In this document: one piece after another, positions 33,822-41,954 of the stretch | Layout: each line of letters starts with the position of its first letter | Position numbering within the stretch: position 1 is the first letter of the stretch | Source: CAYUUR01 sp052034685 | GTDB lineage: Bacteria; Patescibacteriota; Saccharimonadia; Saccharimonadales; CAYUUR01 | Direction: 5' to 3' | Length of the DNA stretch: 64,000 bases | Assembly: GCA_052034685.1 (NCBI GenBank) | Contig: JBPOIH010000008.1 | Coordinates: forward strand, 11,979 to 75,978 | The notes under the pieces: model-generated | What the model saw: only the letters and a program-made list of their open reading frames with translations | Database searches by the model: none | What the model was told of the DNA's origin: nothing | Position numbers and translations under genes: made by a program

Positions 33822-34904
33822 ATGTCCACCTCTGTTTTTAACGTAAAAAATACAAACGGCTTTCAGCGAGTTGGTGTTTTGCATACTCGTGCTGGTGATG
33901 TGCCGACGCCGACTTTTATGCCGGACGGTACCAGGGGTGCGGTGAAGAGCCTGACGCCGGAGATGGTCGAATCTACTGGGGTTGGGGTGGTATTGGCGAA
34001 TACATACCATCTACACCTGGCCCCGGGCGAGGATACTATTGCTGAACTTGGCGGACTACACGCCTTTACTAACCGCAAAGGTCCTATGCTGACTGACTCC
34101 GGTGGCTTTCAGGTGTTTTCACTAGCAAAGATCAACAAGATTACCGAAGATGGTGTGACTTTTAAAGACCCCAAGACGGGCGATACAGTGTTCTTGAGCC
34201 CAGAGATCTCCATTCAGATACAGATGAAACTAGGTGCCGATATGATTGTTGCGTTTGATGACGTGACTGCGCTTGATGCCAAGGGGCGTGACCGCACGCT
34301 TGAGGCTTTTGAGCGCACACATCGTTGGCTGGAGCGTTCTTTGGCCGAGTTTCAGCGTCTCACCAAAGGCATGAAAGATAGTGAGCGACCACTGTTGTTT
34401 GGTGTGGTACAGGGTGGGCTCGACAAAGAGCTGCGCCGCCGCAGCCTAGAAATCGTACAGTCCTTACCAGTAGACGGCATCGCTATAGGTGGCCTGTCAG
34501 TAGGCGAGAGCACCGAAGAAATGCACGGTATGCTTAAGTTTTTGGCCGATCATTACGATGATTCGCCGCGTCCACGCTTCTTGCTGGGTGTTGGCGACCC
34601 GCGTGACTTGCGGTTTGCAATCGAGCACGGCATCGACATGCTCGATTGCGTGCTGCCAACAAGGAATGCCAGGCATGGAACGGTATGGATCGAAGGCGAC
34701 AAGCGCGTCCACCTGACGAACGAACGTTTTGCTAAAAGCATCGAAGTTATTGACCCTGGCTGCGACTGCTACGCCTGTGCCAAAGGTTTCTCCAAAGGCT
34801 TCTTGCGTCACCAGTTCAAAGTGGGCGAACCTCTTGCCGGCACTTTGGCCAGCATTCACAACATCCGGTATCTGCAACGCATCTGCGAAGAGTATCGGGC
34901 TTAA
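33822..34904 (+). CDS. tgt: Queuine/preQ1 tRNA-ribosyltransferase
   Basis: Exchanges G34 of GUN-anticodon tRNAs for preQ1. 360 residues. The catalytic region has 'MLTDSGGFQVFSL' (Asp92), 'MIVAFDDVTALD' and 'GLSVGES'. Zinc is held by CDCYACAKGFSK and a following His (SIHNIRYL). Length and motifs are complete. TAGAAT (33809-33814) is 7 bases before the ATG. With queA at 44.6 kb it forms the tRNA-side steps of queuosine synthesis; no preQ1 synthesis gene is in the window. Confidence 0.95.
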   Translation: MSTSVFNVKNTNGFQRVGVLHTRAGDVPTPTFMPDGTRGAVKSLTPEMVESTGVGVVLANTYHLHLAPGEDTIAELGGLHAFTNRKGPMLTDSGGFQVFSLAKINKITEDGVTFKDPKTGDTVFLSPEISIQIQMKLGADMIVAFDDVTALDAKGRDRTLEAFERTHRWLERSLAEFQRLTKGMKDSERPLLFGVVQGGLDKELRRRSLEIVQSLPVDGIAIGGLSVGESTEEMHGMLKFLADHYDDSPRPRFLLGVGDPRDLRFAIEHGIDMLDCVLPTRNARHGTVWIEGDKRVHLTNERFAKSIEVIDPGCDCYACAKGFSKGFLRHQFKVGEPLAGTLASIHNIRYLQRICEEYRA

Positions 34905-35680
34905 GCTTTCTCCGTAACGTAACGCATTAAGTCCACAGCGTTCTGGGTGACAAAGCGTAAGTTATCGATGACTACTCCCAGTGAGAATTCGTACCCACCT
35001 GCGGCCTCTCGTGTTTCGAGTCGGTGCTTTAGCGCTGCTGTCTCTGAGACGTCTTGTACGCCAAGCTCGGCAACTCCCTTGTTTGCTCCAACTATACTTT
35101 CGACCTTTCCCGTCACGCCTACCAGCAAGCCTCTTTCGACGCCGCCGGAGACAGCTGGCATGAAACTCCTCACCCTTGTAATGCCACCGAGCGCCGTCTC
35201 AATCTCGGTGACATGCGGATGCTCGATCAGTCGCTTAGCCAGCCTGATTTCAGATGGGCTGATTTCATGAGCGTAGGAGCTGCCACCAACTGCAAAGACA
35301 CTGATTTCACGGGGGTTCTGGTCTTTGATTCCACTGACATGGAGCCCCTTAATAACAGCCGATGCAATACAACCTGGGTTGCCAAATACGCGCTCGTTGC
35401 AGTTCAGGTTTGGATCCCATGGTTCAGAGCTACTTAGCATAAGCCCGTATTGGCCTATACGACTGCGTTTTGCCGCGCCAGAAAAGTCGATGACGACGCG
35501 GTCTCTATGCGTTTTGGCGTCAAGGATGTCCTGTGCGGCGTGGGCGGGGACACAGAGTGCTACGAATTCTGCGTCTTGTGGATCATCGCATAGTTCGATG
35601 TCTGAGTTTGTGGCCAGCTCAGCTAGGTCTCGGCCGATACTGCCACGTTTGCCCTGAATATACACACCAAAGTTAGCCAT
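34901..35680 (-). CDS. ArgC/semialdehyde-dehydrogenase-like oxidoreductase
   Basis: 259 residues. The N-terminus 'VYIQGKRGSIGRDL' has a Rossmann-like glycine pattern, and 'FGNPGCIASAVIKGL' carries the catalytic-Cys motif of N-acetyl-glutamyl-phosphate reductase (ArgC NPGCYPTA). Later sequence includes 'AVGGSSYA' and 'MPAVSGGVERGLL', near the usual P-x-x-RG region. It is shorter than ArgC (about 340), and no other arginine gene is present, so the substrate is unknown. It overlaps the CoaB-like gene by 8 bp, making a two-gene operon divergent from a TrmB regulator. It converges on tgt with a 4-bp overlap. Confidence 0.65.
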   Translation of the reverse strand: MANFGVYIQGKRGSIGRDLAELATNSDIELCDDPQDAEFVALCVPAHAAQDILDAKTHRDRVVIDFSGAAKRSRIGQYGLMLSSSEPWDPNLNCNERVFGNPGCIASAVIKGLHVSGIKDQNPREISVFAVGGSSYAHEISPSEIRLAKRLIEHPHVTEIETALGGITRVRSFMPAVSGGVERGLLVGVTGKVESIVGANKGVAELGVQDVSETAALKHRLETREAAGGYEFSLGVVIDNLRFVTQNAVDLMRYVTEKA

Positions 35681-36371
35681 GGTTCACTCCTTCACGCGCG
35701 GCGCTCATCAGTAGCACATGCGATGTTAGGTGTCGCGCAACGTCGCGTGTGGTTCCGTTTATGCGCATAGATGGGTATTGACCTCTTGGCACAGCGTAGA
35801 CGGTGCGTGTTCGAGGGTGAATGCTTTTCAGGTCGTTTGCGACGCACATGTCAGTGCGGTTAGCGGCAATTTGGGTTCGTGCTGTTTCTAGTAGTTCACC
35901 AGAACTGACCCCGCTCAGAAGTTTGAAACCGACTATATAGGTATGTTTACCAAAATGCTCACGGAGACTCGCCAGAATCTTTGGGTTGCGTCGCATCCTG
36001 ATGACAAGCTCGTCCTCGTTTGAGCTTATTTTGCCTTCACTGACGACAGGCGAGTAGTCTGCGACAGCCGCTGCCTGCATGACTACGCGGGCTGATTTGA
36101 TTGATTTGAGTTTCTCGTCTAAATCCGCACAGCTTGAAAACGTGCGGTGTTCCACGCCTTCAATTTCGCCGTATCTATCAGTGACAGCCCGGGGTGCCAG
36201 TAGCAGTACGTTTCTGTCATAAGACGCACATTCTTCTGCAAGCGCGTGGCCGAGTGCACCACCAGAAAAGTTACTAACGAATCGCACGTCATCAATCTGT
36301 TCTCGTGTACCGCCAGCGGTTATCACGATATCGCGCTGCTCTATTTGTGTTGTGTTGCCTGGGTATTCCAT
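35673..36371 (-). CDS. CoaB (phosphopantothenoylcysteine synthetase)-like protein
   Basis: 232 residues. 'DIVITAGGTREQIDDVRFVSNFSGGALGHALAEE' follows the CoaB nucleotide-site pattern (ITAGGTxExID..R.ISN.SSG..G). 'QAAAVADYSP', 'RNPKILASL', 'VGFKL' and 'DMCVANDL' also fall in CoaB order. No CoaC decarboxylase half is fused or adjacent, and CPR genomes usually lack CoA synthesis, so the substrate may differ. First gene of a two-gene operon with the ArgC-like gene. Confidence 0.7.
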   Translation of the reverse strand: MEYPGNTTQIEQRDIVITAGGTREQIDDVRFVSNFSGGALGHALAEECASYDRNVLLLAPRAVTDRYGEIEGVEHRTFSSCADLDEKLKSIKSARVVMQAAAVADYSPVVSEGKISSNEDELVIRMRRNPKILASLREHFGKHTYIVGFKLLSGVSSGELLETARTQIAANRTDMCVANDLKSIHPRTRTVYAVPRGQYPSMRINGTTRDVARHLTSHVLLMSAAREGVNHG

Positions 36372-36510
36372 GGTCCTGCTCTCCTTATTTAGTGGCTACA
36401 GCATGAAATACTTCTAAAATCTAGAATAGGTGAGAATATAATACAAAGTTATAATTTGTAAAATTTAAGGTGTTATTTGATGAGAATCTATTATAATATT
36501 GATTCATAAT

Positions 36511-37275
36511 ATGAATAGTATCGAACCATACCTACAACAAATCGGCCTAAGCCCAAGTGAGGCTACCCTCTATCTTGCCGGTTTAAAGGCAGGAGAAACA
36601 GGGGTTAATGAGCTCGTTTCTCTTACGGGTATTAAGCGTCCAACCGCGTATCACGCCCTTAATGCACTCGTAGTTAAGGGTTTAGCAAATGAGACAAAAA
36701 CTGGCCGCGAACTCGTCTATGTTATGCGGCCACCAACTGACATTACGGGCTACTTACACGCTAAGATCGGTGACTTGTCGGAACAAGAACGCCAGCTTGC
36801 AGCGTTTTTGCCGCTGTTTCCAAAGCAATCTGTTCAGACGGACGCGAAGCTTTCGGTGCATCAATATCGTGGCGAAGCAGAGGTGAGACGGCTTATCGAC
36901 ATGGCGTTGTATTGTCGGACTAAGCGTTGGGATATCATTGCACCAAAGGATAACTTTATTGCCAGTAGCGAGGCCGCGTATATTCAGTACTTCAAAAAGA
37001 CCAGAGAGATGCAGGGAATTGTCAGTCGTAGCTTGTGGGAGCAAAAACTCGGGCGGGGTGAGCTCAATCTACATGACATCATCAGCCGAAAACCACGCTA
37101 TTTGCCGCAAGAATACATTGGTAGGTTTAAGTCGATGATGATTCTGTTTGATGACTCAATTGCCATGATTAGTTCTTATGACCAACAAGAAGGTCTGCTA
37201 GTAGAATCGTCGGAGTACTATGACTTGCTAAAGATACTCTTTGAAGGTTTATGGATTAAGGCAGACAAGCCCTAG
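36511..37275 (+). CDS. TrmB-family transcriptional regulator
   Basis: 254 residues. An N-terminal winged-helix domain (about 1-80) reads 'IGLSPSEATLYLAGLKAGETGVNELVSLTGIKRPTAYHALNALV', the hallmark of TrmB/SugR-type regulators. The C-terminal domain (about 110-250), with 'YRGEAEVRRLIDMAL', resembles the phospholipase-D-like effector domain of these proteins. It likely binds a sugar or related ligand. It diverges from the CoaB-like/ArgC-like operon across 139 bp; TATAAT lies at 36492-36497, 13 bases before the ATG. Control of that operon is the obvious inference. Confidence 0.85.
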   Translation: MNSIEPYLQQIGLSPSEATLYLAGLKAGETGVNELVSLTGIKRPTAYHALNALVVKGLANETKTGRELVYVMRPPTDITGYLHAKIGDLSEQERQLAAFLPLFPKQSVQTDAKLSVHQYRGEAEVRRLIDMALYCRTKRWDIIAPKDNFIASSEAAYIQYFKKTREMQGIVSRSLWEQKLGRGELNLHDIISRKPRYLPQEYIGRFKSMMILFDDSIAMISSYDQQEGLLVESSEYYDLLKILFEGLWIKADKP

Positions 37276-37343
37276 AACGTGAGATAGTGAAGTGAATGCT
37301 ATACTTCAACCATGTCAAGATGTCTGGGTGAGTAAGGGGTAGT

Positions 37344-37799
37344 ATGGCGAGTCAATATGAGAAGTATGATCTAGTAACAGGAGCCTTTGCGGCGTGGCCC
37401 GAGCTGCGTGTTTTTGGTTTCGATGAGTTGATGGCAGGCACCGTCACTATTGACGAAGCAGAGACAAATATGTGCGATGTTGGCATTTATGATATTCCGC
37501 CCACAATGCTGCGTTCACTGCGGCAGATCGGTCAGCGGTATCCGGGAAGTTACGCACGCGTGTTTCATGATAGCCCACGTGTGATTGCTGAGCTTGTTGC
37601 CGCCCAGCTTGATGTTGAACTGCTGGTAGATACATCATTGCACCCACTGTACTCTGAGCCAGAACTGCCTGATGCATTCTGTGGAGCGGTTCTGGATACT
37701 GGTGTTGCTGGGTTGATTGTAAAAGAGAAGCCAGAAGAAAACATCACGAGGGATTACCCGGGTGCGGCTATTCTCAAGCGAGTAGAACTGCCGGTCTAA
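37344..37799 (+). CDS. Hypothetical protein (151 aa)
   Basis: Soluble, acidic, no signal peptide or membrane span: MASQYEKYDLVTGAFAAWPELRVFGFDEL... with 'YPGSYARVFHDSPRVIAELVAA' mid-protein. Family not recognised. AAGGGG lies 9 bases before the ATG and TATACT at about 37299 provides a promoter with a short leader. It converges on the 67-residue minus-strand gene (4-bp overlap of stops). Confidence 0.6.
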   Translation: MASQYEKYDLVTGAFAAWPELRVFGFDELMAGTVTIDEAETNMCDVGIYDIPPTMLRSLRQIGQRYPGSYARVFHDSPRVIAELVAAQLDVELLVDTSLHPLYSEPELPDAFCGAVLDTGVAGLIVKEKPEENITRDYPGAAILKRVELPV

Positions 37800-37999
37800 C
37801 GGCGGTTGTTTAGGAGTTGAATCAGCTGCTGATACCGCTGGGTGAGGTTTTGCATCTCGTCGCGAGATTCGTTGGCGTTACGCAAGGCGTTGCCATAATC
37901 ACCCTTGCGAGTATAGTCCTCGGTCTCTCGGGTCTCGCGTTCCATATGCGCGATGAGCTGTTGTATATCGTTCAATAATTGCGCTATCTGATTGTCCAT
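37796..37999 (-). CDS. Small coiled-coil protein (67 aa)
   Basis: MDNQIAQLLNDIQQLIAHMERETRETEDYTRKGDYGNALRNANESRDEMQNLTQRY..., almost entirely helical and charged, predicted coiled coil. A perfect AAGGAGG lies 6 bases before the ATG, strong support for a real gene. No family recognised. Confidence 0.7.
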   Translation of the reverse strand: MDNQIAQLLNDIQQLIAHMERETRETEDYTRKGDYGNALRNANESRDEMQNLTQRYQQLIQLLNNRR

Positions 38000-38049
38000 G
38001 CGTCCTCCTTATGTACCATAACTATAACAAAAAGCCAGCAGTAATGCCG

Positions 38050-38195
38050 GCTTCTTATAGTGGTAGGCGATAGAGCGTAGCGGACTTTGTCCTTTTTCGC
38101 CGCAACCATGCTCGGAGCGAGCTCCTGCGCGTGGCCTTGCTTCACCGAACCTCGGCTACGCCGTACGGTTCGAATCGATCGTATGTAAACCAAGT
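38050..38195 (-). repeat. tRNA-Val tail repeat, related to the tRNA-Asp element
   Basis: Downstream of tRNA-Val on the minus strand. It contains an inverted T-arm-like word (CGGTTCGAATC on +, 38166-38176), a copy of the tRNA 3' word GGCGATAGAG at 38068-38077, and the 18-mer shared exactly with the tRNA-Asp tail (38111-38128). The order relative to the tRNA is the same as at tRNA-Asp. No gene is seen here. Confidence 0.7.
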
Positions 38196-38222
38196 AAAAA
38201 CCCGGCCATAAGCCGGGCCTTT
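38196..38222 (-). terminator. Terminator after tRNA-Val
   Basis: GCCCGGC/GCCGGG stem with a TTAT loop and a T run on the minus strand, within 10 bases of the tRNA-Val CCA end. Confidence 0.82.
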
Positions 38223-38225
38223 ACT

Positions 38226-38302
38226 TGGTGGGCGATAGAGGATTCGAACCTCTCACCTCGTCAACGTCAATGACGCGCTCTAGCCAAATGAGCTAATCGC
38301 CC
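38226..38302 (-). tRNA. tRNA-Val (anticodon GAC)
   Basis: A 77-nt cloverleaf with encoded CCA. Acceptor GGGCGAT/ATCGCCC; anticodon stem CGTCA/TGACG with loop TTGACGT (GAC); T-arm GAGGTTCGAATCCTC. Confidence 0.97.
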
Positions 38303-38377
38303 GGATTATAAAAGAACTGCTATCTTATTTGGCGGAGCACGTCAGACGCGTCATCTCTCTTTGCAACGGTGTTGCGG

Positions 38378-38398
38378 GCCAAATGAGCTAATCGCCCG
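38378..38398 (-). pseudogene. tRNA-Val 5'-end duplicate (fragment)
   Basis: A 21-bp exact copy of the tRNA-Val 5' end (38283-38303), 95 bp upstream of the original. It covers the 5' acceptor strand and D-arm only, so it cannot form a tRNA. The region 38303-38660 holds no gene; a perfect palindrome AGTACTAGC/GCTAGTACT lies at 38535-38560. Confidence 0.85.
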
Positions 38399-38665
38399 AG
38401 CTATATATGGCGCAGAGTTGAATTCTGACGCCCTCAGACAGCGATTAGCATACCAGAACAGGGGAGAAAAAGGAAGTATACCTTTTATGAGATAATTTCT
38501 ATCCCCAGGCAAAATGTAGAAATGACAATACTAAAGTACTAGCCATATCATGCTAGTACTGTATACTCATTGATGTGTGAGAGTTTTGATCGGTGTTTTA
38601 TGCAGGCGCTTTCGAAGATAATTGCGAGAATCTTTGAACGGCGCTTGTTTCTTTTCCAGGGTATA

Positions 38666-38695
38666 TTGCAGCTCAAAACAGGGGTGTGATATACT
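38666..38695 (+). promoter_or_regulatory. Promoter of the thrS T-box unit
   Basis: TTGCAG (38666-38671), an 18-base spacer and TATACT (38690-38695); start expected near 38702. Confidence 0.6.
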
Positions 38696-38701
38696 TTATA
38701 T

Positions 38702-38863
38702 CAAGCATTGATGTGGCCTCACCAACCACTGAGCTTCGCTTAAACGGTTGCGGTGTGCGATAACACGAGCATCATAAGTAAAAGTCCGGTGGAACCGTCT
38801 AGAAGCTATTCTGGACCCGAGACGCGCTTGGTAGTACATGTCGTACAATCAGCGCGCTTTTTA
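38702..38863 (+). promoter_or_regulatory. T-box leader (threonyl) of thrS
   Basis: A leader of about 160 nt with the T-box bulge UGGAACC (38790-38796). It is flanked by an antiterminator: CGG (38787-38789) with CCG (38817-38819), and GTCTAGAA (38797-38804) with TTCTGGAC (38809-38816) around GCTA. UGGA would pair with the NCCA end of uncharged tRNA-Thr, whose discriminator here is U (TCCA at 29029-29032). Upstream, CACC-AACC/GGTT-GC-GGTG form a short Stem I with Thr codons (ACC, ACT, ACG) in its internal loops; which is the specifier is unresolved. A terminator (CGCGCT/AGCGCG plus TTTTT, 38823-38862) follows. Confidence 0.78.
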
Positions 38864-38898
38864 TTTCTAAACAAATGTAAAACCACAAGGAGAGCAGC

Positions 38899-40779
38899 AT
38901 GGCTGACAAACAGTCAAAAGAGGATCAATTACACGCAATGCGACATAGTTTGGCGCATATTATGGCAACCGCTGTGACCACCTTGTGGCCAGAGGCCAAA
39001 CTGGGCGTGGGGCCAGTCGTAGAAAACGGCTTTTATTACGATATTGACCTTGGTCAGACCAAGATTTCTGAAGAGGATTTCTCTAAGATCGAGAAAGAAA
39101 TGCAAAAGGTCATCAAGGCTGATCAGAAATTCGAAAAATCGATGATGAAAATCGACGAAGCAATTAAGTGGGCCAAGAGTGCCAAGCAGCCATATAAAGA
39201 AGAGCTACTGAACGACCTTAAACGTGCCGGTACTACTGTTGCTAAAGACTTAGATGCAGATGAGCTGGGCACAATCACTGAGGGCGATAGCAAAATGGAC
39301 GAGGTTTCGTTCTATCAGAATGGTGACTTCAAAGACCTCTGTCGTGGTCCACACGTTGAATCTACCGGCAAGGTCGGCGCCTTCAAACTAATGCGCATCG
39401 CTGGTGCCTACTGGCGTGGCAAAGAAGGTAATCCGCAAATGCAGCGCCTATACGGCGTAGCCTTTGCGACAGAAAAAGAACTCCGCCAACATCTGAATAT
39501 GCTCGAAGAAGCCAAGAAGCGCGACCACCGCAAACTCGGTCAAGAACTTGACTTGTTTATCTTCTCTGATTTAGTCGGCAGTGGGCTACCTCTCTATACT
39601 CCGCGAGGTACGTACATACGTAACGGTCTGATCAACTTCTCTGAAGAGGTCCGCGAACAGCTCGGTTTTGAGCGTGTCTGGTCTCCGCACATTACAAAGA
39701 AAGATCTGTATGAGAAGTCAGGGCATTGGGATAAGTTTGGCGATGAGCTGTTTTTGGTAAAAAGCCAAGAAACAACCGATGAGCTGGTAATGAAGCCGAT
39801 GAACTGTCCGCATCATGCTCAGATTTATGCTGCGAAACCACGTAGCTACCGTGATTTACCGGTGAAGTTAATGGAGACAACTACAAACTACCGAGATGAA
39901 AAAACCGGTGAACTGCATGGCCTTTCACGGGTTCGCTCTTTAACGCAAGACGATAGTCATACGTATTGCCGCCCAGATCAGGTGGACGAGATTTTTGACC
40001 AGCTGATAGAGAAGATTCAAGAGTTCTATGCAGCGATTGATATGGAGCTTCATTTGCGCTTGTCTCTGAGAGATGACAGCGAATCATACCTTGGCCCGCA
40101 AAAACTTTGGGATTTTGGCCAGAAGAAACTTGCTGAGATTGCCGGTCGCAACAAACTCGAATACTACGCAGAAGAAGGTGAGGCCGCATTCTATGGTCCA
40201 AAGCTCGATTTCATGGCCAAAGACGCCATTGGTCGCGTTTGGCAGGTGGCAACGGTGCAGTTTGACTTTGTCCAGCCTGAGCGCTTTGAACTCGCCTACA
40301 TTGACGAAAAGGGCGAAAAACAGCGGCCAATCATGATTCATTGCGCAATTATGGGCAGTTTTGACCGCTTCTTCTCGGTGTACATTGAGCATACGGCTGG
40401 CAAGTTCCCAGTTTGGTTGGCCCCAGAACAGGTCAGACTCATTACAGTGAACCAAGAAGAGCCAACCGTAAAATGTGCTGAAGAATTCTTTGATAAGGCC
40501 AAAGCTAAAGGACTTCGAGTAACTATCGACAATTCCAACGAATCTGTTGGCAAGAAGATTCGTGCATCAGAGATGATGAAAGTGCCATACACATTGGTGA
40601 TTGGGGAGAAAGAAGTTGCTTCTGGCGAAGTAGTGCCACGTGTCCGCAAAGACATCGAAGTCCAAACTCAGCAAACACCGGTAACTATCGATGAATTTCT
40701 CGGTACAGTAGCCAATGAAACCAAAGCTCGCACCAGTCATACCTCGCTACAAGGGGTCAAAACCAAGCATGAAGCCTGA
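38899..40779 (+). CDS. thrS: Threonyl-tRNA synthetase
   Basis: 626 residues, class II synthetase. The editing domain begins at once ('MRHSLAHIMATAV', HxxxH), so the N-terminal TGS domain of E. coli ThrRS is missing. The catalytic core has the zinc-cysteine motif 'MNCPHHAQIY', motif 2 'NYRDEKTGELHGLSRVRSLTQDDSH' and motif 3 'GSFDRFFSVYIEHTAG'. The anticodon-binding domain starts near 'PVWLAPEQVRLI'. AAGGAG lies 7 bases before the ATG. Expression is probably controlled by the T-box. The downstream ATL gene starts inside its 3' end. Confidence 0.97.
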   Translation: MADKQSKEDQLHAMRHSLAHIMATAVTTLWPEAKLGVGPVVENGFYYDIDLGQTKISEEDFSKIEKEMQKVIKADQKFEKSMMKIDEAIKWAKSAKQPYKEELLNDLKRAGTTVAKDLDADELGTITEGDSKMDEVSFYQNGDFKDLCRGPHVESTGKVGAFKLMRIAGAYWRGKEGNPQMQRLYGVAFATEKELRQHLNMLEEAKKRDHRKLGQELDLFIFSDLVGSGLPLYTPRGTYIRNGLINFSEEVREQLGFERVWSPHITKKDLYEKSGHWDKFGDELFLVKSQETTDELVMKPMNCPHHAQIYAAKPRSYRDLPVKLMETTTNYRDEKTGELHGLSRVRSLTQDDSHTYCRPDQVDEIFDQLIEKIQEFYAAIDMELHLRLSLRDDSESYLGPQKLWDFGQKKLAEIAGRNKLEYYAEEGEAAFYGPKLDFMAKDAIGRVWQVATVQFDFVQPERFELAYIDEKGEKQRPIMIHCAIMGSFDRFFSVYIEHTAGKFPVWLAPEQVRLITVNQEEPTVKCAEEFFDKAKAKGLRVTIDNSNESVGKKIRASEMMKVPYTLVIGEKEVASGEVVPRVRKDIEVQTQQTPVTIDEFLGTVANETKARTSHTSLQGVKTKHEA

Positions 40780-41086
40780 AAACACCTTTCGGGATAGAGT
40801 GTATGCGATTGTGTCGCAGATTCCGAAGGGCCGTGTCATGACCTATGGCCAGATCGCAGCGCTGTGCGGCAATCCACGAGCTGCCCGGATTGTTGGTGGT
40901 GTAGCGCACTGGGGCGACCAGAGCTTGCCGTGGCAGCGCGTTGTCAAGAAAGATGGCTCTCTGGCCGAAGGTTTCCCAGGTGGCACGGAAGGCCATGCGC
41001 AAGTACTGCGTCAAGAGGGGGTTGCCGTAGACACTAACTACCGAATTAACATACGGGAGCTCTTATGGCAGCCGGACCACTTGTAG
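40769..41086 (+). CDS. atl: Alkyltransferase-like protein (ATL)
   Basis: 105 residues, homologous to the C-terminal domain of O6-methylguanine-DNA methyltransferase: 'IPKGRVMTYGQIAALCG' (DNA-binding helix) and 'LPWQRVVKKDGSL'. The active-site PCHR reads P-W55-Q-R, so the acceptor Cys is Trp. Such ATL proteins bind alkylated guanine and flag it for nucleotide-excision repair rather than repairing it. It overlaps thrS (11 bp) and miaA (22 bp). Confidence 0.9.
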   Translation: MKPENTFRDRVYAIVSQIPKGRVMTYGQIAALCGNPRAARIVGGVAHWGDQSLPWQRVVKKDGSLAEGFPGGTEGHAQVLRQEGVAVDTNYRINIRELLWQPDHL

Positions 41087-41934
41087 CGATTGTTGGCGAA
41101 ACTGCGAGCGGCAAGTCGGCCATGGCTATGGAGCTGGCTCGGGAGTTCGATGGTGAGATTATCTGTGCTGATTCACGCACGGTATATGTTGGTATGGATA
41201 TTGGCACTGCCAAACCGTCAACAGCAGATCGATCATTAATACCGCATCACATTTTGGACGTCATAACGCCCGACCAGCGATTCAGTGCAGCCGACTTCAA
41301 GGCTCAGGCTGAGGCGGCAATTGCTGATATTCTGGCGCGCGGCAAGCTACCAATTATGGTCGGTGGGACGGGCTTGTATGTCGATGCCGTACTGTATGAT
41401 TTTGCCTTTCGCGCACCAGCTAATCCAGCCGAAAGACAAAAACTCGAAAAGTTATCTGTAGAGGAATTACAACAAGCATTAGCGGCAAATGGTATACCGC
41501 TGCCAAATAACCCGCAAAATCCCCGTCACCTGATTAGGGCACTCGAGACAGGTGGTCAGCAGCCAGAACGCCGAACCCTTAGGGGTAATACTTTGGTGCT
41601 GGGGCTCAAAATCGACAGAGAATTGCTAGAAAAACGGATTGAAAAAAGAATCGATGACATGGTTACAACAGGTTTACTGGAAGAAATTGAATTGTTGGCA
41701 CAAAAGTATGGTTGGGATGCGCCCGGTTTGCAGGCGCCAGGCTATCGCGCATTTCGTCCATATTTTGCTGGTGAGATAGATATTGAAACCGCCAAGAAGC
41801 AGTTTGCCCAGAACGACAAGCAGCTCGCCAAAAGGCAACGAACTTGGTTCAAACGTAACGCTGACATTCAGTGGGTTTCTTCGGTTGAACAAGCAAGAGT
41901 ACAGGTTAAAAATTTACTACAAGACAATGCGTAA
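41065..41934 (+). CDS. miaA: tRNA dimethylallyltransferase
   Basis: Adds the isopentenyl group to A37 of UNN-decoding tRNAs. 289 residues: P-loop 'GETASGKSA' (about 11-19), 'ICADSRTVYVGMDIGTAKP', 'VGGTGLYVDAVL' and the tRNA-binding region with 'APGYRAFRPYFAGEIDIETAKKQFAQNDKQLAKRQRTWFKR'-type sequence in order. Overlaps the ATL gene. The isoprenoid donor must come from elsewhere. Confidence 0.95.
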   Translation: MAAGPLVAIVGETASGKSAMAMELAREFDGEIICADSRTVYVGMDIGTAKPSTADRSLIPHHILDVITPDQRFSAADFKAQAEAAIADILARGKLPIMVGGTGLYVDAVLYDFAFRAPANPAERQKLEKLSVEELQQALAANGIPLPNNPQNPRHLIRALETGGQQPERRTLRGNTLVLGLKIDRELLEKRIEKRIDDMVTTGLLEEIELLAQKYGWDAPGLQAPGYRAFRPYFAGEIDIETAKKQFAQNDKQLAKRQRTWFKRNADIQWVSSVEQARVQVKNLLQDNA

Positions 41935-41954
41935 CAATTTGTTACAATAGGTAC

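Noticed and set aside
38753..38977. 74-codon frame before thrS
   Set aside because: It crosses the T-box antiterminator and terminator and ends inside thrS.
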